Counted from the first letter of the stretch, positions 35,409-47,611 are shown. The stretch is DNA of 64,000 bases from Ardenticatenaceae bacterium (GCA_020634455.1 JACKBQ010000002.1:1922001-1986000), one strand, 5' to 3'. The notes: a model not told the origin generated them from the sequence alone. Program-made: numbers and translations.

Positions 35409-37076
35409 ATGAAGGAGTTTGCCGTGCCCACTGGCCCACTCAGAACCATAACCCCCACCATTGATGTTTACATAAAGCTCGCCCAATACCCCATCCTGTG
35501 CGACCGAATTCGCCTGCGAATGCGCGAGGAGCTTTTCCGGCGCGGCATTATCAGTAAGAATGATTTTGAGCAAGAAGTCAAAGATCTGGCCATTGAATCC
35601 CAACGACGTGAAGGGCTAAACAATCCCACCGTACAAGAAGATGAAACATCCTGGCTGCACCGTCTGGAAATCATCCGCGACCTGCACACCGACAGCTACT
35701 TTGCCAATAACCTGGGCAGCACCTTGCTCGAACAGCTCATCACCGAAATTCTCAACAACCAGGACAAAGCCCCCAAAGCGATTGATTTGACCTTTAACCC
35801 AGAAATAGCGCCCTGGGCCATGCTCTTTGAGCAGGGCGGCATTTACGACGCGCTGCCACCGCCAGAGCTGGAAAAAGTAAAACATCATCTTGAAGAGATC
35901 AAAGTGGTGCTGATCAAACGGCTGCTTAGCGACCAACTCCCGTTCATTCGCGTGGCCAAGCATGTGTTTTCCATCAAAGATTTAAGCTGGATTTATGAGC
36001 GGCTCATTGGCAGCGGCAAAATTGGGGGCAAATCTGGCGGTATGCTGCTGGCGTGGCACATTCTGGAGCGAACCGACCTTGATTTTGGCCCCGATCTCTC
36101 TGAGCATATCACCATCCCCGACACCTACTTTATTGGCTCAGAAATCATTTATGAATTTTTGCTGCAAAACAAGATGGAGCGGTTTGTCAATCAGAAATAT
36201 CTGTCGGTTGAGGAGATGCGGGCGCAGTACCCGGAAATTGTCCAAAGCTGCCTGTCGGGGAAGATTCCGAGTTACATTGTAGAGCAGCTGCGCGATGTGC
36301 TTACTCGACTGAACGGCCGTCCCTTTGTCGTGCGCTCATCTAGTTTGCTAGAAGATCACCTGGATTATGAGTTTGCTGGCAAGTATGCCTCGGTGTTTTG
36401 CCCCAACCAGGGCAGCCCGCAAGAAAATCTCGATGCCCTGCTGGATGGCGTGCGGCGCGTGTACGCTAGCATCTTCAACCCGGAGGCGATGCTGGAGCGG
36501 CAAAAACATGGCCTCATTGATTACGACGAACGGATGGCGGTGATGATCCAGGCGCTGATTGGGCACCAATACGGCCGTTACTTTCTCCCCACCATCGTCG
36601 GTTCCGGCCTTAGCCAAAACCCCTGGCTTGACCCAAACGACAGTCGTGCCCAGGATGGCTGCTTGCGCTTGACGCTGGGGTTAGACAAACGCGTGCAACG
36701 GCCGTTGGAAGACGGCAACGCCTGCATCATTTCGCTCAACACGCCGGATTATTTCAACGACAGCCAAAAATTCATCCAAGAGAACGTCCGAGTGGTAGAC
36801 CTGCAAGATAATGATTTCAAGTTGCTGCCAATTTCAGACATTTTGCGCGAGGATTATCCGAACGGCCGTATCTTACTGCACCCCCAAACCCACCAACTGA
36901 CCTACGACCATTTCATCAAAGACAAAAAATTTATCCGGCTCATGCGCACCGCCCTCACCCGCCTGGAAAAAACCTACGGCGTACCCATCCAGGTTGAGTT
37001 TGCGCTAGAAATTGTTGACGCACCAGGCAACACCGATTACAAACTGTACATTCTGCAATGCCACACCGCCCAGTGA
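35409..37076 (+). CDS. PEP/pyruvate-binding (PPDK-N) domain protein
   Basis: A 555-residue protein. The C-terminal half carries the ATP-grasp-like nucleotide domain of PEP synthase and pyruvate phosphate dikinase: GKIGGKSGGMLLA, RPFVVRSSSLLEDHLDYEFAGKY and a terminal VEFALEI-LYILQCHTAQ stretch. The phospho-His swivelling domain and the PEP-binding barrel are absent. It thus cannot be a complete PEP synthase; such stand-alone proteins may phosphorylate a protein or small molecule. The ATG at 35409 uses GGAGG from the preceding repeat; a GTG at 35424 has AAGGAG and is an alternative. Confidence 0.82.
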   Translation: MKEFAVPTGPLRTITPTIDVYIKLAQYPILCDRIRLRMREELFRRGIISKNDFEQEVKDLAIESQRREGLNNPTVQEDETSWLHRLEIIRDLHTDSYFANNLGSTLLEQLITEILNNQDKAPKAIDLTFNPEIAPWAMLFEQGGIYDALPPPELEKVKHHLEEIKVVLIKRLLSDQLPFIRVAKHVFSIKDLSWIYERLIGSGKIGGKSGGMLLAWHILERTDLDFGPDLSEHITIPDTYFIGSEIIYEFLLQNKMERFVNQKYLSVEEMRAQYPEIVQSCLSGKIPSYIVEQLRDVLTRLNGRPFVVRSSSLLEDHLDYEFAGKYASVFCPNQGSPQENLDALLDGVRRVYASIFNPEAMLERQKHGLIDYDERMAVMIQALIGHQYGRYFLPTIVGSGLSQNPWLDPNDSRAQDGCLRLTLGLDKRVQRPLEDGNACIISLNTPDYFNDSQKFIQENVRVVDLQDNDFKLLPISDILREDYPNGRILLHPQTHQLTYDHFIKDKKFIRLMRTALTRLEKTYGVPIQVEFALEIVDAPGNTDYKLYILQCHTAQ

Positions 37077-37119
37077 ACGGTTAACGGTGAACGGTTATCG
37101 GTAAACAACCGATTACGAA

Positions 37120-38583
37120 TTACCGTTCCTCCGGGTGGCTGCAAGCGTGCCGCCAGACGCGCCCGGAGCGTGCCAACAGCACTTCCGCCTCGGCTGGCCC
37201 CCAGCTGCCCGGCGGGTAGCTGGCCATCGACGGTGCGTCAGCCGCGTTTTCCCAGCCGTGAATCACCGGGTCCATCAGCGCCCAGGCCGCCTCGATACCA
37301 TCGGCGCGAGTGAACAGCGACGCATCGCCGCGCACCGCGTCTAGCAGCAACCGCTCGTACGCATCTGGTAAACTGTTCCCCTTAAACGATGAGCGGTAAT
37401 GAAACTCCATATCTACCGGCTGTGTCAGGTGCGAATCGGGCACCTTGGCCTCCAGCTTCAGATGAATCCCCTCGTCTGGCTGAATGCACAACGACAAAAT
37501 ATTGGCAGAAAAATCCTCATCCTGGATGTCATCGAACATGAGGTGAGGCGGTAGCTTGAACTCAATCACGATTTCTGTGTTTTTGCTCTTGAGCGCCTTG
37601 CCAGAGCGCAGGTAAAACGGCACCCCCTGCCAGCGCCAATTGTCAATGTACAGCTCCATTGCCGCGTAGGTGGGCGTTGGCGACTTTTCAGCCACGCCTT
37701 CGGCCTGCAAATAGCCATCGTACTGGGCACGGACGGTTTGGTTGAGGGGTAACGGCCGTATCGCCTGAAACAGTTTCGCCTTTTCGTTACGAACCGCCTG
37801 CGCCTTAAACGAAGCCGGCGGCTCCATCGCCACCAAAGACAGCAGCTGCATCAAATGGTTCTGGAACATGTCGCGCACCACGCCAGCCTCGTCGTAATAG
37901 CCGGCCCGATGCCCCACATCTACGCTTTCCGTCACCGTAATTTGCACATTGTCTACGTAATTGCGGTTCCACACCGGCTCGAAAATGGTGTTGGCAAAGC
38001 GGAAGTACAAAATATTCTGCGCTGTCTCCTTGCCCAGATAATGATCAATGCGGTAAATCTGCTCTTCGGCAAACACCGCCTGAATTTCCTTGTTCAGCGT
38101 TTGGGCCGAAGCCAGATCGTGCCCAAACGGTTTTTCTACCACGATACGCCGCCAGCCTGCGGACTGTTCCACCATGTCTGCCCTGCCCAAATTTTCCACG
38201 ATGGGCACAAAAAAGCTGGGGCTGGTCGCCAGATAGTACAGCCGGTTGCCCACGCCTTGCTCTATCTCGTCCAGGTGCGTTTTCAGCGCTAAATAATCAG
38301 CCTGGGTGTCCAAATCTCCTTTGGCATAGGTGATGTTTTGGGCGAAGGGTGTCCATTTTTCGGCGTTGTAGGTGTCGGGGGCCAATTCCTGCATCCCTTC
38401 CTGCAACATTTGGCGGAACTGGGCATCGTCCCACGGCCGTCTGGCAAAGCCAACAATATTGAACGGCTCCGGCAGACGCCCCTTACAGTAGGAGTTGAAC
38501 AGCGCCGGAATCAGCTTGCGCTGCGTCAAATCTCCAGACGCGCCAAAGATGATGAAGGTGGTCGGTTTTTTGTCGTTGGGCAT
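37120..38583 (-). CDS. zwf: Glucose-6-phosphate 1-dehydrogenase
   Basis: A 487-residue enzyme of the oxidative pentose-phosphate pathway. It has the nucleotide motif GASGDLT (14-20), EKPFG (150-154) and the substrate signature RIDHYLGKE (178-186) with catalytic His further on. Length is normal. AAGGAA lies about 6 nt before the ATG. It follows the tal-pgi fusion on the same strand, separated by a strong hairpin. Together they make a carbon-metabolism cluster. Confidence 0.97.
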   Translation of the reverse strand: MPNDKKPTTFIIFGASGDLTQRKLIPALFNSYCKGRLPEPFNIVGFARRPWDDAQFRQMLQEGMQELAPDTYNAEKWTPFAQNITYAKGDLDTQADYLALKTHLDEIEQGVGNRLYYLATSPSFFVPIVENLGRADMVEQSAGWRRIVVEKPFGHDLASAQTLNKEIQAVFAEEQIYRIDHYLGKETAQNILYFRFANTIFEPVWNRNYVDNVQITVTESVDVGHRAGYYDEAGVVRDMFQNHLMQLLSLVAMEPPASFKAQAVRNEKAKLFQAIRPLPLNQTVRAQYDGYLQAEGVAEKSPTPTYAAMELYIDNWRWQGVPFYLRSGKALKSKNTEIVIEFKLPPHLMFDDIQDEDFSANILSLCIQPDEGIHLKLEAKVPDSHLTQPVDMEFHYRSSFKGNSLPDAYERLLLDAVRGDASLFTRADGIEAAWALMDPVIHGWENAADAPSMASYPPGSWGPAEAEVLLARSGRVWRHACSHPEER

Positions 38584-38598
38584 AAAAGTTCCTTACAA

Positions 38599-38655
38599 GT
38601 AGCCGCGGATTCTTTCCGCGCAACAATTAAGAACGCGGAAAGAATCCGCGGCTAC
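38599..38655. repeat. Perfect 22-bp inverted repeat between tal-pgi and zwf
   Basis: Arms at 38599-38620 and 38634-38655 are exact reverse complements with a 13-nt loop. They begin GTAGCCGCGGATTC. The same GTAGCC/GGCTAC frame occurs at 49690-49740. No T run follows on the minus strand, so a simple terminator is unlikely; a processing or mobile structured element is possible. Confidence 0.8.
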
Positions 38656-38659
38656 AGGG

Positions 38660-41365
38660 TTAATCCAATAATTTTTGCAGCTTTTGGTCTACGGCCGTTC
38701 CCAACTCAAAGCGAATCAGCCGACGGTTTTCATCCAGCAGGGCCTGGGCGTCCCCCAGCGCCTGAGACTGTTTGAGCAGGCCAAAACTCATGCCGCTGGC
38801 CGCTGACCCCGCCTCGTCGGGGATGGCTACGTCCTCAACCGGGTCGGAAGTGAACTGGATGAAGAGGCCGTTACCGCCATCACCTTTGTGTAGCTGCCCG
38901 GTGGAGTGCAGGAAGCGTGGCCCGTACCCCACGGTGGTGGCGCACCGGGTTTGCTTGAGCAGTTGGGTGCGCAGCGTTTGCAGCAGCATGTCCGTTTCTG
39001 GCGTGGGTGGCACGTACGCATGAATGGAAATGTAATCGCCCGGTTTGGCTTGGGCCACAAAGTTTTGCAGATTGGCGGCGGTGGGTTCGGCGCTGTCTAG
39101 CTGGGGCAGCTTGCCGGTTTCCTGGTAGGTGGCCACCATTTTACGTGCCAGCACCTTGGCCGATTCCACGTTGGGCTGGTCGAATGGCTGAATACCGAGC
39201 ACGTGTCCGGCAACGGCCGTTGCCAGCTCCCAAATGAAGAATTGCCCACCCAAATCGTACAAATCTTGCAAATAGAAATCGATCACGGGATAACCCTTTG
39301 CTAACAATTGATCAACGGCCGTTGCATAACTTTCATCCCCCGCCAGCCGCAAATGCACAAACAGCCGGTCGTCGCCATAAGCGTTTGGTGGATATAGGGG
39401 CTCGCCCACCACTGGCAGGATACCTTTGCCATTTTTGCCCGTGCTTTCAGCAATCAGCTGCTCCACCCAGTCGCCAAAGCTGGCCAGCTGCTCAGAGGTG
39501 ATCAGCGTGACCTTGTCCCGGCCTTGCTGGGCCAGCGTGCCCAAAATTGCGCCGAGTTGGGTTGCCGTGGGCGATTGGGTGGCCGCCTGCGCCCGCTCCA
39601 GCAGCAGGGCCACATCCACCCCTACCAGCGCCGCTGGCACCAAGCCAAAAAAGGAGATGACCGAGTAGCGTCCGCCAATGTTGGGATCATTCTCAAAAAT
39701 AGTGCGGAAGTTGTACTTGTTGGCCGTTTTCACCAGCCCGCTGCCTGGATCGGTGATAGCTACAAATTGCTGCCCTGCTTTGTCTGCGCCCACCAGATCG
39801 GCCACGCGGTTGTAAAAATATTTGAAGAAGGAGAACGTTTCGACCGTGCCGCCCGATTTGGTGGAGACGATGAAGAGGGTGTGGGCTAAATCGGCCGTTT
39901 CGGCGTAGGTTTTTACGGCCGTTGCGTCCGTACTGTCTAAAACGCGCAGGGGCAGGCCAGAAACGGCCGTGCCAAAAACTTTAGCGAACAGTTCCGGGGC
40001 CAGGCTAGAGCCACCCATGCCCAGCAGCATCACCTCCGTAAAGCCAGCGGCTTTCACTTCCGCCACAAACTGGTTGATGCGCTCCACCTCGGCGGCCATC
40101 GTTTTGGGAGTGTGCAGCCAGCCGAGCCGGTTTGTAATTTCCGTCGGATCATCTTGCCAGACGGTGTGATCGTGCTGCCAGATGCGCTCCGTTATTTTCT
40201 CGTTTGCCAATTTCGCTTCAATTTCGGCCACACGGGATTCAAAATCGCCCAAACTTGCCTCAAACCCAGCCAATTTGGACAGAACGGCCGTACACTTTCC
40301 CTCAATACTCGCCATCAACCCTTCAAATGCTTTGGCAAAAGAATTTACGCCGTCCACCTGCAACTGCTCGGTAATCTCGTCCAGGCTAATGCCCAGATTG
40401 GCCAGCGCATCCAGCTGCCCGGCCGCATCCTCCACGCCCTGGGTGAGCGTAATGGCCACAGTGCCATGATCTTTGAACGCTTCTACCGTGTCCGGCGGCA
40501 CGGTGTTGACCGTGTCTGCGCCAATGAGGGTGTCTACGTAGAGCGTGTCCGGGTAAGCTGGATTTTTGGTGCTGGTGCTGGCCCACAACGGCCGTTGCAC
40601 CCGCCCCCCCTTTTCTGCCAACACACGCCAACGCGCCTCGCCAAACAGTTGCTGGAACCGGGCATACGCAATTTGGGCATTGGCAATGGCAATCTTGCCC
40701 TGTAGGTTTGTGTTCCCTTTGGCGGCGAGGGCTTTGTCAACGGCCGTATCCACCCGGCTCACAAAAAAGGAAGCCACCGAGCTAATGTTGTCAATCGGCT
40801 GCCCCGCCGCCAACCGCTTTTCCAGCCCCGAAATGTAAGCATTCATCACATCCTCGTAACTGCTCAGAGCAAAAATGAGCGTCACGTTGATGTTGATTCC
40901 ATCCGCAATCAGCGTCTCGATGGCCGGGATGCCTTCCGGCGTGGCGGGCACCTTAATCATGATGTTGGGTCGGTTGAGCGCCGCAAACAAACGACGCGCC
41001 TCGGCAATTGTGCCTTTGGTGTCCCGCGCCAGCGTAGGGCTAACTTCCAGGCTGATGTAGCCATCCACCCCACCCGTTTTCTCGTAAACCGGCCGGAACA
41101 GATCGGCCGCTGCGCCAATGTCCTCCAGCGCCATCGCCTCGTAAATGTCGTTGGTGGATTTGCCCGCCTGGGCCAATTCCCGGATTGCGCCGTCGTAATC
41201 GCTGCTTTTGGCAATCGCTTTTTCAAAAATGGATGGGTTGGAAGTGACGCCCACCACGCCGTCGTCAATCAAGGTTTGCATTGCGCCGGACGCCAGCAAA
41301 TCACGGCTAATATTGTCGTACCAAACCGACTGGCCAAGTGTAAATAATTCATGAAGTTTGCTCAT
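38660..41365 (-). CDS. tal-pgi: Bifunctional transaldolase / glucose-6-phosphate isomerase
   Basis: A 901-residue fusion. Residues 1-360 are a transaldolase with Schiff-base Lys138 in NIMIKVPATPEG and early VTSNPSIFEKAI. Residues about 400-900 are a phosphoglucose isomerase of the compact type: LLGMGGSSLAPELF, FIVSTKSGGTVETFSFF and GGRYSVISFFGLVPAAL. It links glycolysis and the pentose-phosphate pathway on one chain. GGGAGA lies about 6 nt before the ATG. Such fusions are known from several bacterial phyla, including Chloroflexota. Confidence 0.96.
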   Translation of the reverse strand: MSKLHELFTLGQSVWYDNISRDLLASGAMQTLIDDGVVGVTSNPSIFEKAIAKSSDYDGAIRELAQAGKSTNDIYEAMALEDIGAAADLFRPVYEKTGGVDGYISLEVSPTLARDTKGTIAEARRLFAALNRPNIMIKVPATPEGIPAIETLIADGININVTLIFALSSYEDVMNAYISGLEKRLAAGQPIDNISSVASFFVSRVDTAVDKALAAKGNTNLQGKIAIANAQIAYARFQQLFGEARWRVLAEKGGRVQRPLWASTSTKNPAYPDTLYVDTLIGADTVNTVPPDTVEAFKDHGTVAITLTQGVEDAAGQLDALANLGISLDEITEQLQVDGVNSFAKAFEGLMASIEGKCTAVLSKLAGFEASLGDFESRVAEIEAKLANEKITERIWQHDHTVWQDDPTEITNRLGWLHTPKTMAAEVERINQFVAEVKAAGFTEVMLLGMGGSSLAPELFAKVFGTAVSGLPLRVLDSTDATAVKTYAETADLAHTLFIVSTKSGGTVETFSFFKYFYNRVADLVGADKAGQQFVAITDPGSGLVKTANKYNFRTIFENDPNIGGRYSVISFFGLVPAALVGVDVALLLERAQAATQSPTATQLGAILGTLAQQGRDKVTLITSEQLASFGDWVEQLIAESTGKNGKGILPVVGEPLYPPNAYGDDRLFVHLRLAGDESYATAVDQLLAKGYPVIDFYLQDLYDLGGQFFIWELATAVAGHVLGIQPFDQPNVESAKVLARKMVATYQETGKLPQLDSAEPTAANLQNFVAQAKPGDYISIHAYVPPTPETDMLLQTLRTQLLKQTRCATTVGYGPRFLHSTGQLHKGDGGNGLFIQFTSDPVEDVAIPDEAGSAASGMSFGLLKQSQALGDAQALLDENRRLIRFELGTAVDQKLQKLLD

Positions 41366-41606
41366 GGTTTCTCCCTTCTAAAGTCTAAAAAATCAGTTGG
41401 TTATGTGCGCCTAGCGCACGTATTGGCTGAAGAAGCATGGTAATGAAAATAGGTGAAGTAGTGTCGAAATAGTATATCATGATTCAGTCATCGCTTTAGG
41501 GCTATTTCTTTGAATTCTTATAGAACAGATAGCGTCTGAATGGTAAATATTACCGAGTTGATGGATAGTACCGGCAATCTAACATCGCAAACAGCAGGGG
41601 AAAAGT
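41366..41606. promoter_or_regulatory. Divergent regulatory gap (tal-pgi / glucosidase)
   Basis: About 240 bp separates two divergent sugar-metabolism genes and must hold both promoters. A perfect palindrome GTGCGCCTAGCGCAC (41405-41419) could be an operator. I could not find convincing -35/-10 pairs. Confidence 0.4.
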
Positions 41607-44228
<2,622 letters not shown>

Positions 44229-44285
44229 TTGAGCGCTCTAAAACACAGACAAAATCAATTTTTGTAGGTATGGGACGATTTTCCG

Positions 44286-44969
44286 ATGGAGTTAATCCGG
44301 CGTTTTGGAACAATAATCGTGTGGCTATTGATTGGATTTATTGGCCTAACTGGGGTTTTTGCCCATTTTTTATTACCCGACCAAACATACGCAGAGATCG
44401 TTCGTATTTTTTCCGAGTCGGTGTATCAGCAGGAATTAGCTCTTGCAGAAAGCCCAATTGCGAATAATTATCACCGCATTTTGGGTTTGGCATTTTTTGT
44501 TGTTGGGATGCTGCAATTTAACCGTGGACTGCGTACAAAGAAGCCTACATTCCACCGCTGGTGTGGGCGGGTCTATATTTTGTTAGCGCTCGTTGTGATT
44601 GTAACAGCTTCTATCCTGGCGTTGAGGCATGCGTTCGCTGGCATGTTTGAAACCGTTTCGACACTTGTCATCAATGGATTTTTTTGTGTATTCGTTCTGC
44701 TAGGCTTTTTTTATGGTCGCCGTAAGAATTTCCGCTCCCATCGCAATTACATGATCCGCGGTTTCGCCGTTGCTCTATTTGTTGCTTTCCAACGGCCGTA
44801 TTTCTTTTCAGGCCTTCTGTTTCTAAATTTACCAGCAGAAATGCTATTCATAATTAGTGGAGTCGCTGCCCTTTTTTCTTCCGTCTTGGCAGCTGAGTTG
44901 TGGATATGGCTCTCAAAAGATCATCACCGACTCACCCCACCCAGACTACAAAAGCCTCAGAGCAAATGA
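44286..44969 (+). CDS. DUF2306 membrane protein
   Basis: A 227-residue protein with about six hydrophobic helices. The middle carries conserved His/Arg motifs of DUF2306: FHRWCGRVYILLA and FRSHRNYMIRGFAVAL. Function unknown; the conserved His pattern suggests heme or quinone contact, which is inference. No strong SD. The gene is more AT-rich than its neighbours and has one ACGGCCGT copy. Confidence 0.78.
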   Translation: MELIRRFGTIIVWLLIGFIGLTGVFAHFLLPDQTYAEIVRIFSESVYQQELALAESPIANNYHRILGLAFFVVGMLQFNRGLRTKKPTFHRWCGRVYILLALVVIVTASILALRHAFAGMFETVSTLVINGFFCVFVLLGFFYGRRKNFRSHRNYMIRGFAVALFVAFQRPYFFSGLLFLNLPAEMLFIISGVAALFSSVLAAELWIWLSKDHHRLTPPRLQKPQSK

Positions 44970-45036
44970 TGTTATTGCCGGAGAGAACAAGACTTTTGTA
45001 CTCTTCGCTGCGAAAATCCTGACCATTCACAATTCA

Positions 45037-45585
45037 TCAAAATCCCAAGCTCGCCACCCACTCGGCCACGCCAGCGCGTGTCCACAGGTTGTCATCTACT
45101 AGCTTAATCATCTCGTCGGCCAGGTTGTTGCGGCGGCCGGTGGGGCCAACCACCTGGCGCTGGCCAATGTTGTAGCCCACGCGCTGGCTTAAGCGCCAAA
45201 TCGCCATGCTGTAAGAAAAATCGGGGCGTTCAATGGATTGCGGGCCAAACGCGCCAGCGTAGGCGGCGGCCAGGGCGCAGGTGCGCCACTCTTCGCGCTG
45301 CTCGTAGGCGTAGTAGCCAATCTGCACCTTCTCCACAAACGCATTGCGGCACAACGGATGGTACAAACGGCCGATCTGCAAAAAGTGGGACAGCATGTCT
45401 CTCTTAACTTCTTGTTCTTCAGGAGAATGGGGAATAATAATCGGGTCTGGGTGGTGCGGAATGAGGGCGTTCTGCTGTGGCTTGGTTAGGATAATGCCAG
45501 TCGGGGTGTGAACCATCAGGCTCGTTTGGGCTGGTCTCGGTTTTTGCAAGCCCAGCCAGCGGGAAAGTATTGTGCGGGTTGTCAT
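45037..45585 (-). CDS. Protein of unknown function
   Basis: A 182-residue soluble protein without a recognised domain. The C-terminal half is helical and Trp/Tyr-rich (AYEQREEWRTCALAAAYAGAF, SYSMAIWRLSQRVGYNIGQ). GGAG lies 7 nt before the ATG, which supports real translation. It is convergent with the DUF2306 gene and divergent from the ABC exporter. Confidence 0.65.
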   Translation of the reverse strand: MTTRTILSRWLGLQKPRPAQTSLMVHTPTGIILTKPQQNALIPHHPDPIIIPHSPEEQEVKRDMLSHFLQIGRLYHPLCRNAFVEKVQIGYYAYEQREEWRTCALAAAYAGAFGPQSIERPDFSYSMAIWRLSQRVGYNIGQRQVVGPTGRRNNLADEMIKLVDDNLWTRAGVAEWVASLGF

Positions 45586-45911
45586 CGGTTTGCTCCATAA
45601 AAAAATGTAGGCGACGTTGGGAGGCCAACAATCCCCTACATTAAAAATCTACAATCTTAAAACCTTTGTTGCAACTTTGTGCAAACATTGAAATATACGC
45701 AACATGGACAATTTAGACTGTACTTTGGTCACGAATATAGCCATTCCTAATGTGCGCCCCGCCCAACAAAGCAACAGAATAGCATGTTTGTTCTAATTTG
45801 GGTGTAAAAAGCCCGTGAGTTTTAACTGGATTATCTGTTTGACAATTCCGCCGCTTCCACAGAGAATTGCGGATTCGTCTGGTTCTGCAAGAATAATCAA
45901 GGATTCCATTC
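45586..45911. other. 325-bp gap upstream of the ABC exporter
   Basis: A hairpin at 45604-45642 has arms AATGTAGG/CCTACATT and an inner GTTGG/CCAAC. A possible promoter lies at 45839-45867. The rest shows no gene. Confidence 0.5.
45839..45867 (+). promoter_or_regulatory. Candidate promoter of the ABC exporter genes
   Basis: TTGACA (45839-45844) is followed after 17 bp by GAGAAT (45862-45867), a 4/6 match to TATAAT. It lies 45 bp upstream of the first permease start. Confidence 0.4.
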
Positions 45912-46703
45912 ATGCGACTCTTTTGGGAGATTGCCCTGCGCAGCTTTCGCAAGCACCTCACCTACCGGGCAGCGACCATTGCCGGTTTGCTGACGAACTT
46001 TTTCTTTGGCTGGCTCAAGGTTTCTGTGCTGTTGGCGTTGTACAACGGCCGTTCCGTCGTCGAAGGCATCAGCCAAAATGATTTGTACGCCTTTGTGGCC
46101 CTCACCCAGGCGGCGCTCACCTACCTGGCCATGTTCGGCTGGTACGAGTTGATGGAGTCCGTCCACACGGGCGAAATCGGAGCCGATTTGCTCAAGCCGA
46201 TGGGCTATTTTCGCTTTTGGCTGGCCAAAGATGCGGGTCGGGCGGTGGTGGCGTTGCTGCTGCGCGGCGTGATCATCATGCTCTTTTTTGGGCTGGTGTT
46301 CCCCATGACCTTTCCCACGGATTGGCTACACTGGGTTTGGTTGGGAACGGCCGTCTTTTTTAGCTGGCTGGTCAGTTTTACCTTCCGCTTTCTTGTGAAC
46401 TTGGCGGCATTCTGGTCGCCCAACGCCAGAGGGATGATTAATGCCGGTTTTATCTTTGGCTGGCTGCTGTCTGGTTTTTTGATGCCGCTGCGGCTGCTGC
46501 CGGAGTGGCTGCAAACCATTGCCTACCTCACGCCATTCCCCTACATGCTCAATCTGGTCGTGGAACTGTATTTGGGATTGCTGCAAGGCCCGGAACTGGT
46601 TCGGGCGCTGCTGTTGCAGCTGGCCTGGGCGGCAGGCATGGCAATTGTGGGGCAACTGGTGTTGAAAACGGCCGTACGCCGTCTAGTCATTTTAGGAGGA
46701 TGA
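45912..46703 (+). CDS. ABC-2 type exporter permease (first)
   Basis: A 263-residue inner-membrane protein with about six helices. It begins with a cytoplasmic amphipathic start (RLFWEIALRSFRKHLTYRA) and has GEIGADLLKPMGYF, typical of ABC2_membrane_6/DUF990 permeases. AAGGA lies about 7 nt before the ATG. It works with the following permease and ATPase as a heterodimeric exporter. The substrate is unknown; relatives are linked to antibiotic or lipid export. Confidence 0.88.
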   Translation: MRLFWEIALRSFRKHLTYRAATIAGLLTNFFFGWLKVSVLLALYNGRSVVEGISQNDLYAFVALTQAALTYLAMFGWYELMESVHTGEIGADLLKPMGYFRFWLAKDAGRAVVALLLRGVIIMLFFGLVFPMTFPTDWLHWVWLGTAVFFSWLVSFTFRFLVNLAAFWSPNARGMINAGFIFGWLLSGFLMPLRLLPEWLQTIAYLTPFPYMLNLVVELYLGLLQGPELVRALLLQLAWAAGMAIVGQLVLKTAVRRLVILGG

Positions 46704-46705
46704 GT

Positions 46706-46797
46706 TTGGAGAACGGTAATCGGTAAACAGTAAACGGTAATCAGTAATCCGATTACCGACCACCGATTACCGATTACCGACCACCGATTACCAAAAG
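46706..46797. repeat. Repeat-rich gap between the two permease genes
   Basis: The 90-bp gap consists mostly of repeated GGTAATCGGTAA-type words on one side and CGATTACCGACC-type words on the other, so the whole forms a long imperfect hairpin. It separates two genes that should be co-expressed. Confidence 0.65.
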
Positions 46798-47607
46798 ATG
46801 AGACACTCACTCGACATCTACCGCCGCCTGGTTGGCGTACAGCTGCGTTCGCAAATGCAGTACCGCACCTCATTCGCCCTCGACCTCCTCATGACTGCGC
46901 TCACCGTAGTGGTGGAATTTGGCTCCGTGGCCCTGGTGATGCAGCGCTTTGGCAACATCCACGGCTGGCAGCTGTCAGAAATCGCCTTTCTCTACGGGGT
47001 CGTAGAGATCGCCTTCAACCTCATGGACATGACCTTCAGCGGCTTCGACCCACCCCGCTTTGGCCTAACCGTACGCCAGGGCAGCTTCGATCAGCTCCTG
47101 CTGCGCCCCGTCAACATCACCGCCCAAGTGATGGGCTCGCGGCTCGTCGTACGCCGCCTGGGGCGTGTCGCCTTTGGTATTGCCATTTTTGCCTACGCCC
47201 TCTCCCTCAACAACATCATTTGGACGGTACCCAAGCTGCTCTACCTGCCCGTGGTCATCGCCAGCCTCATCGCCTTCTTTGGCGGCTTGTTTGTCATCGG
47301 CGGCACGATTACCTTTTGGACGGTGGATTCGATTGAAGCGCTGAACATGCTCACCTACGGCGGCAGCTACACCATGTCTTACCCGATGACCATCTATCCC
47401 GACTGGCTGCGCCGCTTTTTTACCTACATCGTGCCCGCCGTCTTTCTGAACTTTTATCCGGCGCTCTACTTTTTGGACAAACCAGACCCGTTTAATTTTC
47501 CCGCCTTTGCGCCGTTTGTAGCGCCATTGGTGGGGTTTGCCATGCTCTGGCTGTCGCTGCGCGTCTGGCGTTTTGGCATCCAGCATTACCAAAGCACAGG
47601 GAACTGA
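46798..47607 (+). CDS. ABC-2 type exporter permease (second)
   Basis: A 269-residue membrane protein with about six helices, of the DUF990/ABC2_membrane_6 type. Segments LRSQMQYRTSFALDLLM, QGSFDQLLLRPVN and FTYIVPAVFLNFYPALYFL match the family. It has no SD; the start lies right after the repeat gap. It contains no ACGGCCGT, unlike most neighbours. Confidence 0.88.
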   Translation: MRHSLDIYRRLVGVQLRSQMQYRTSFALDLLMTALTVVVEFGSVALVMQRFGNIHGWQLSEIAFLYGVVEIAFNLMDMTFSGFDPPRFGLTVRQGSFDQLLLRPVNITAQVMGSRLVVRRLGRVAFGIAIFAYALSLNNIIWTVPKLLYLPVVIASLIAFFGGLFVIGGTITFWTVDSIEALNMLTYGGSYTMSYPMTIYPDWLRRFFTYIVPAVFLNFYPALYFLDKPDPFNFPAFAPFVAPLVGFAMLWLSLRVWRFGIQHYQSTGN

Positions 47608-47611
47608 TCTA

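Noticed and set aside
35409..37076. A complete PEP synthase.
   Set aside because: Only the nucleotide-binding part is present. The phospho-His and PEP-binding domains are missing and no remnants follow.
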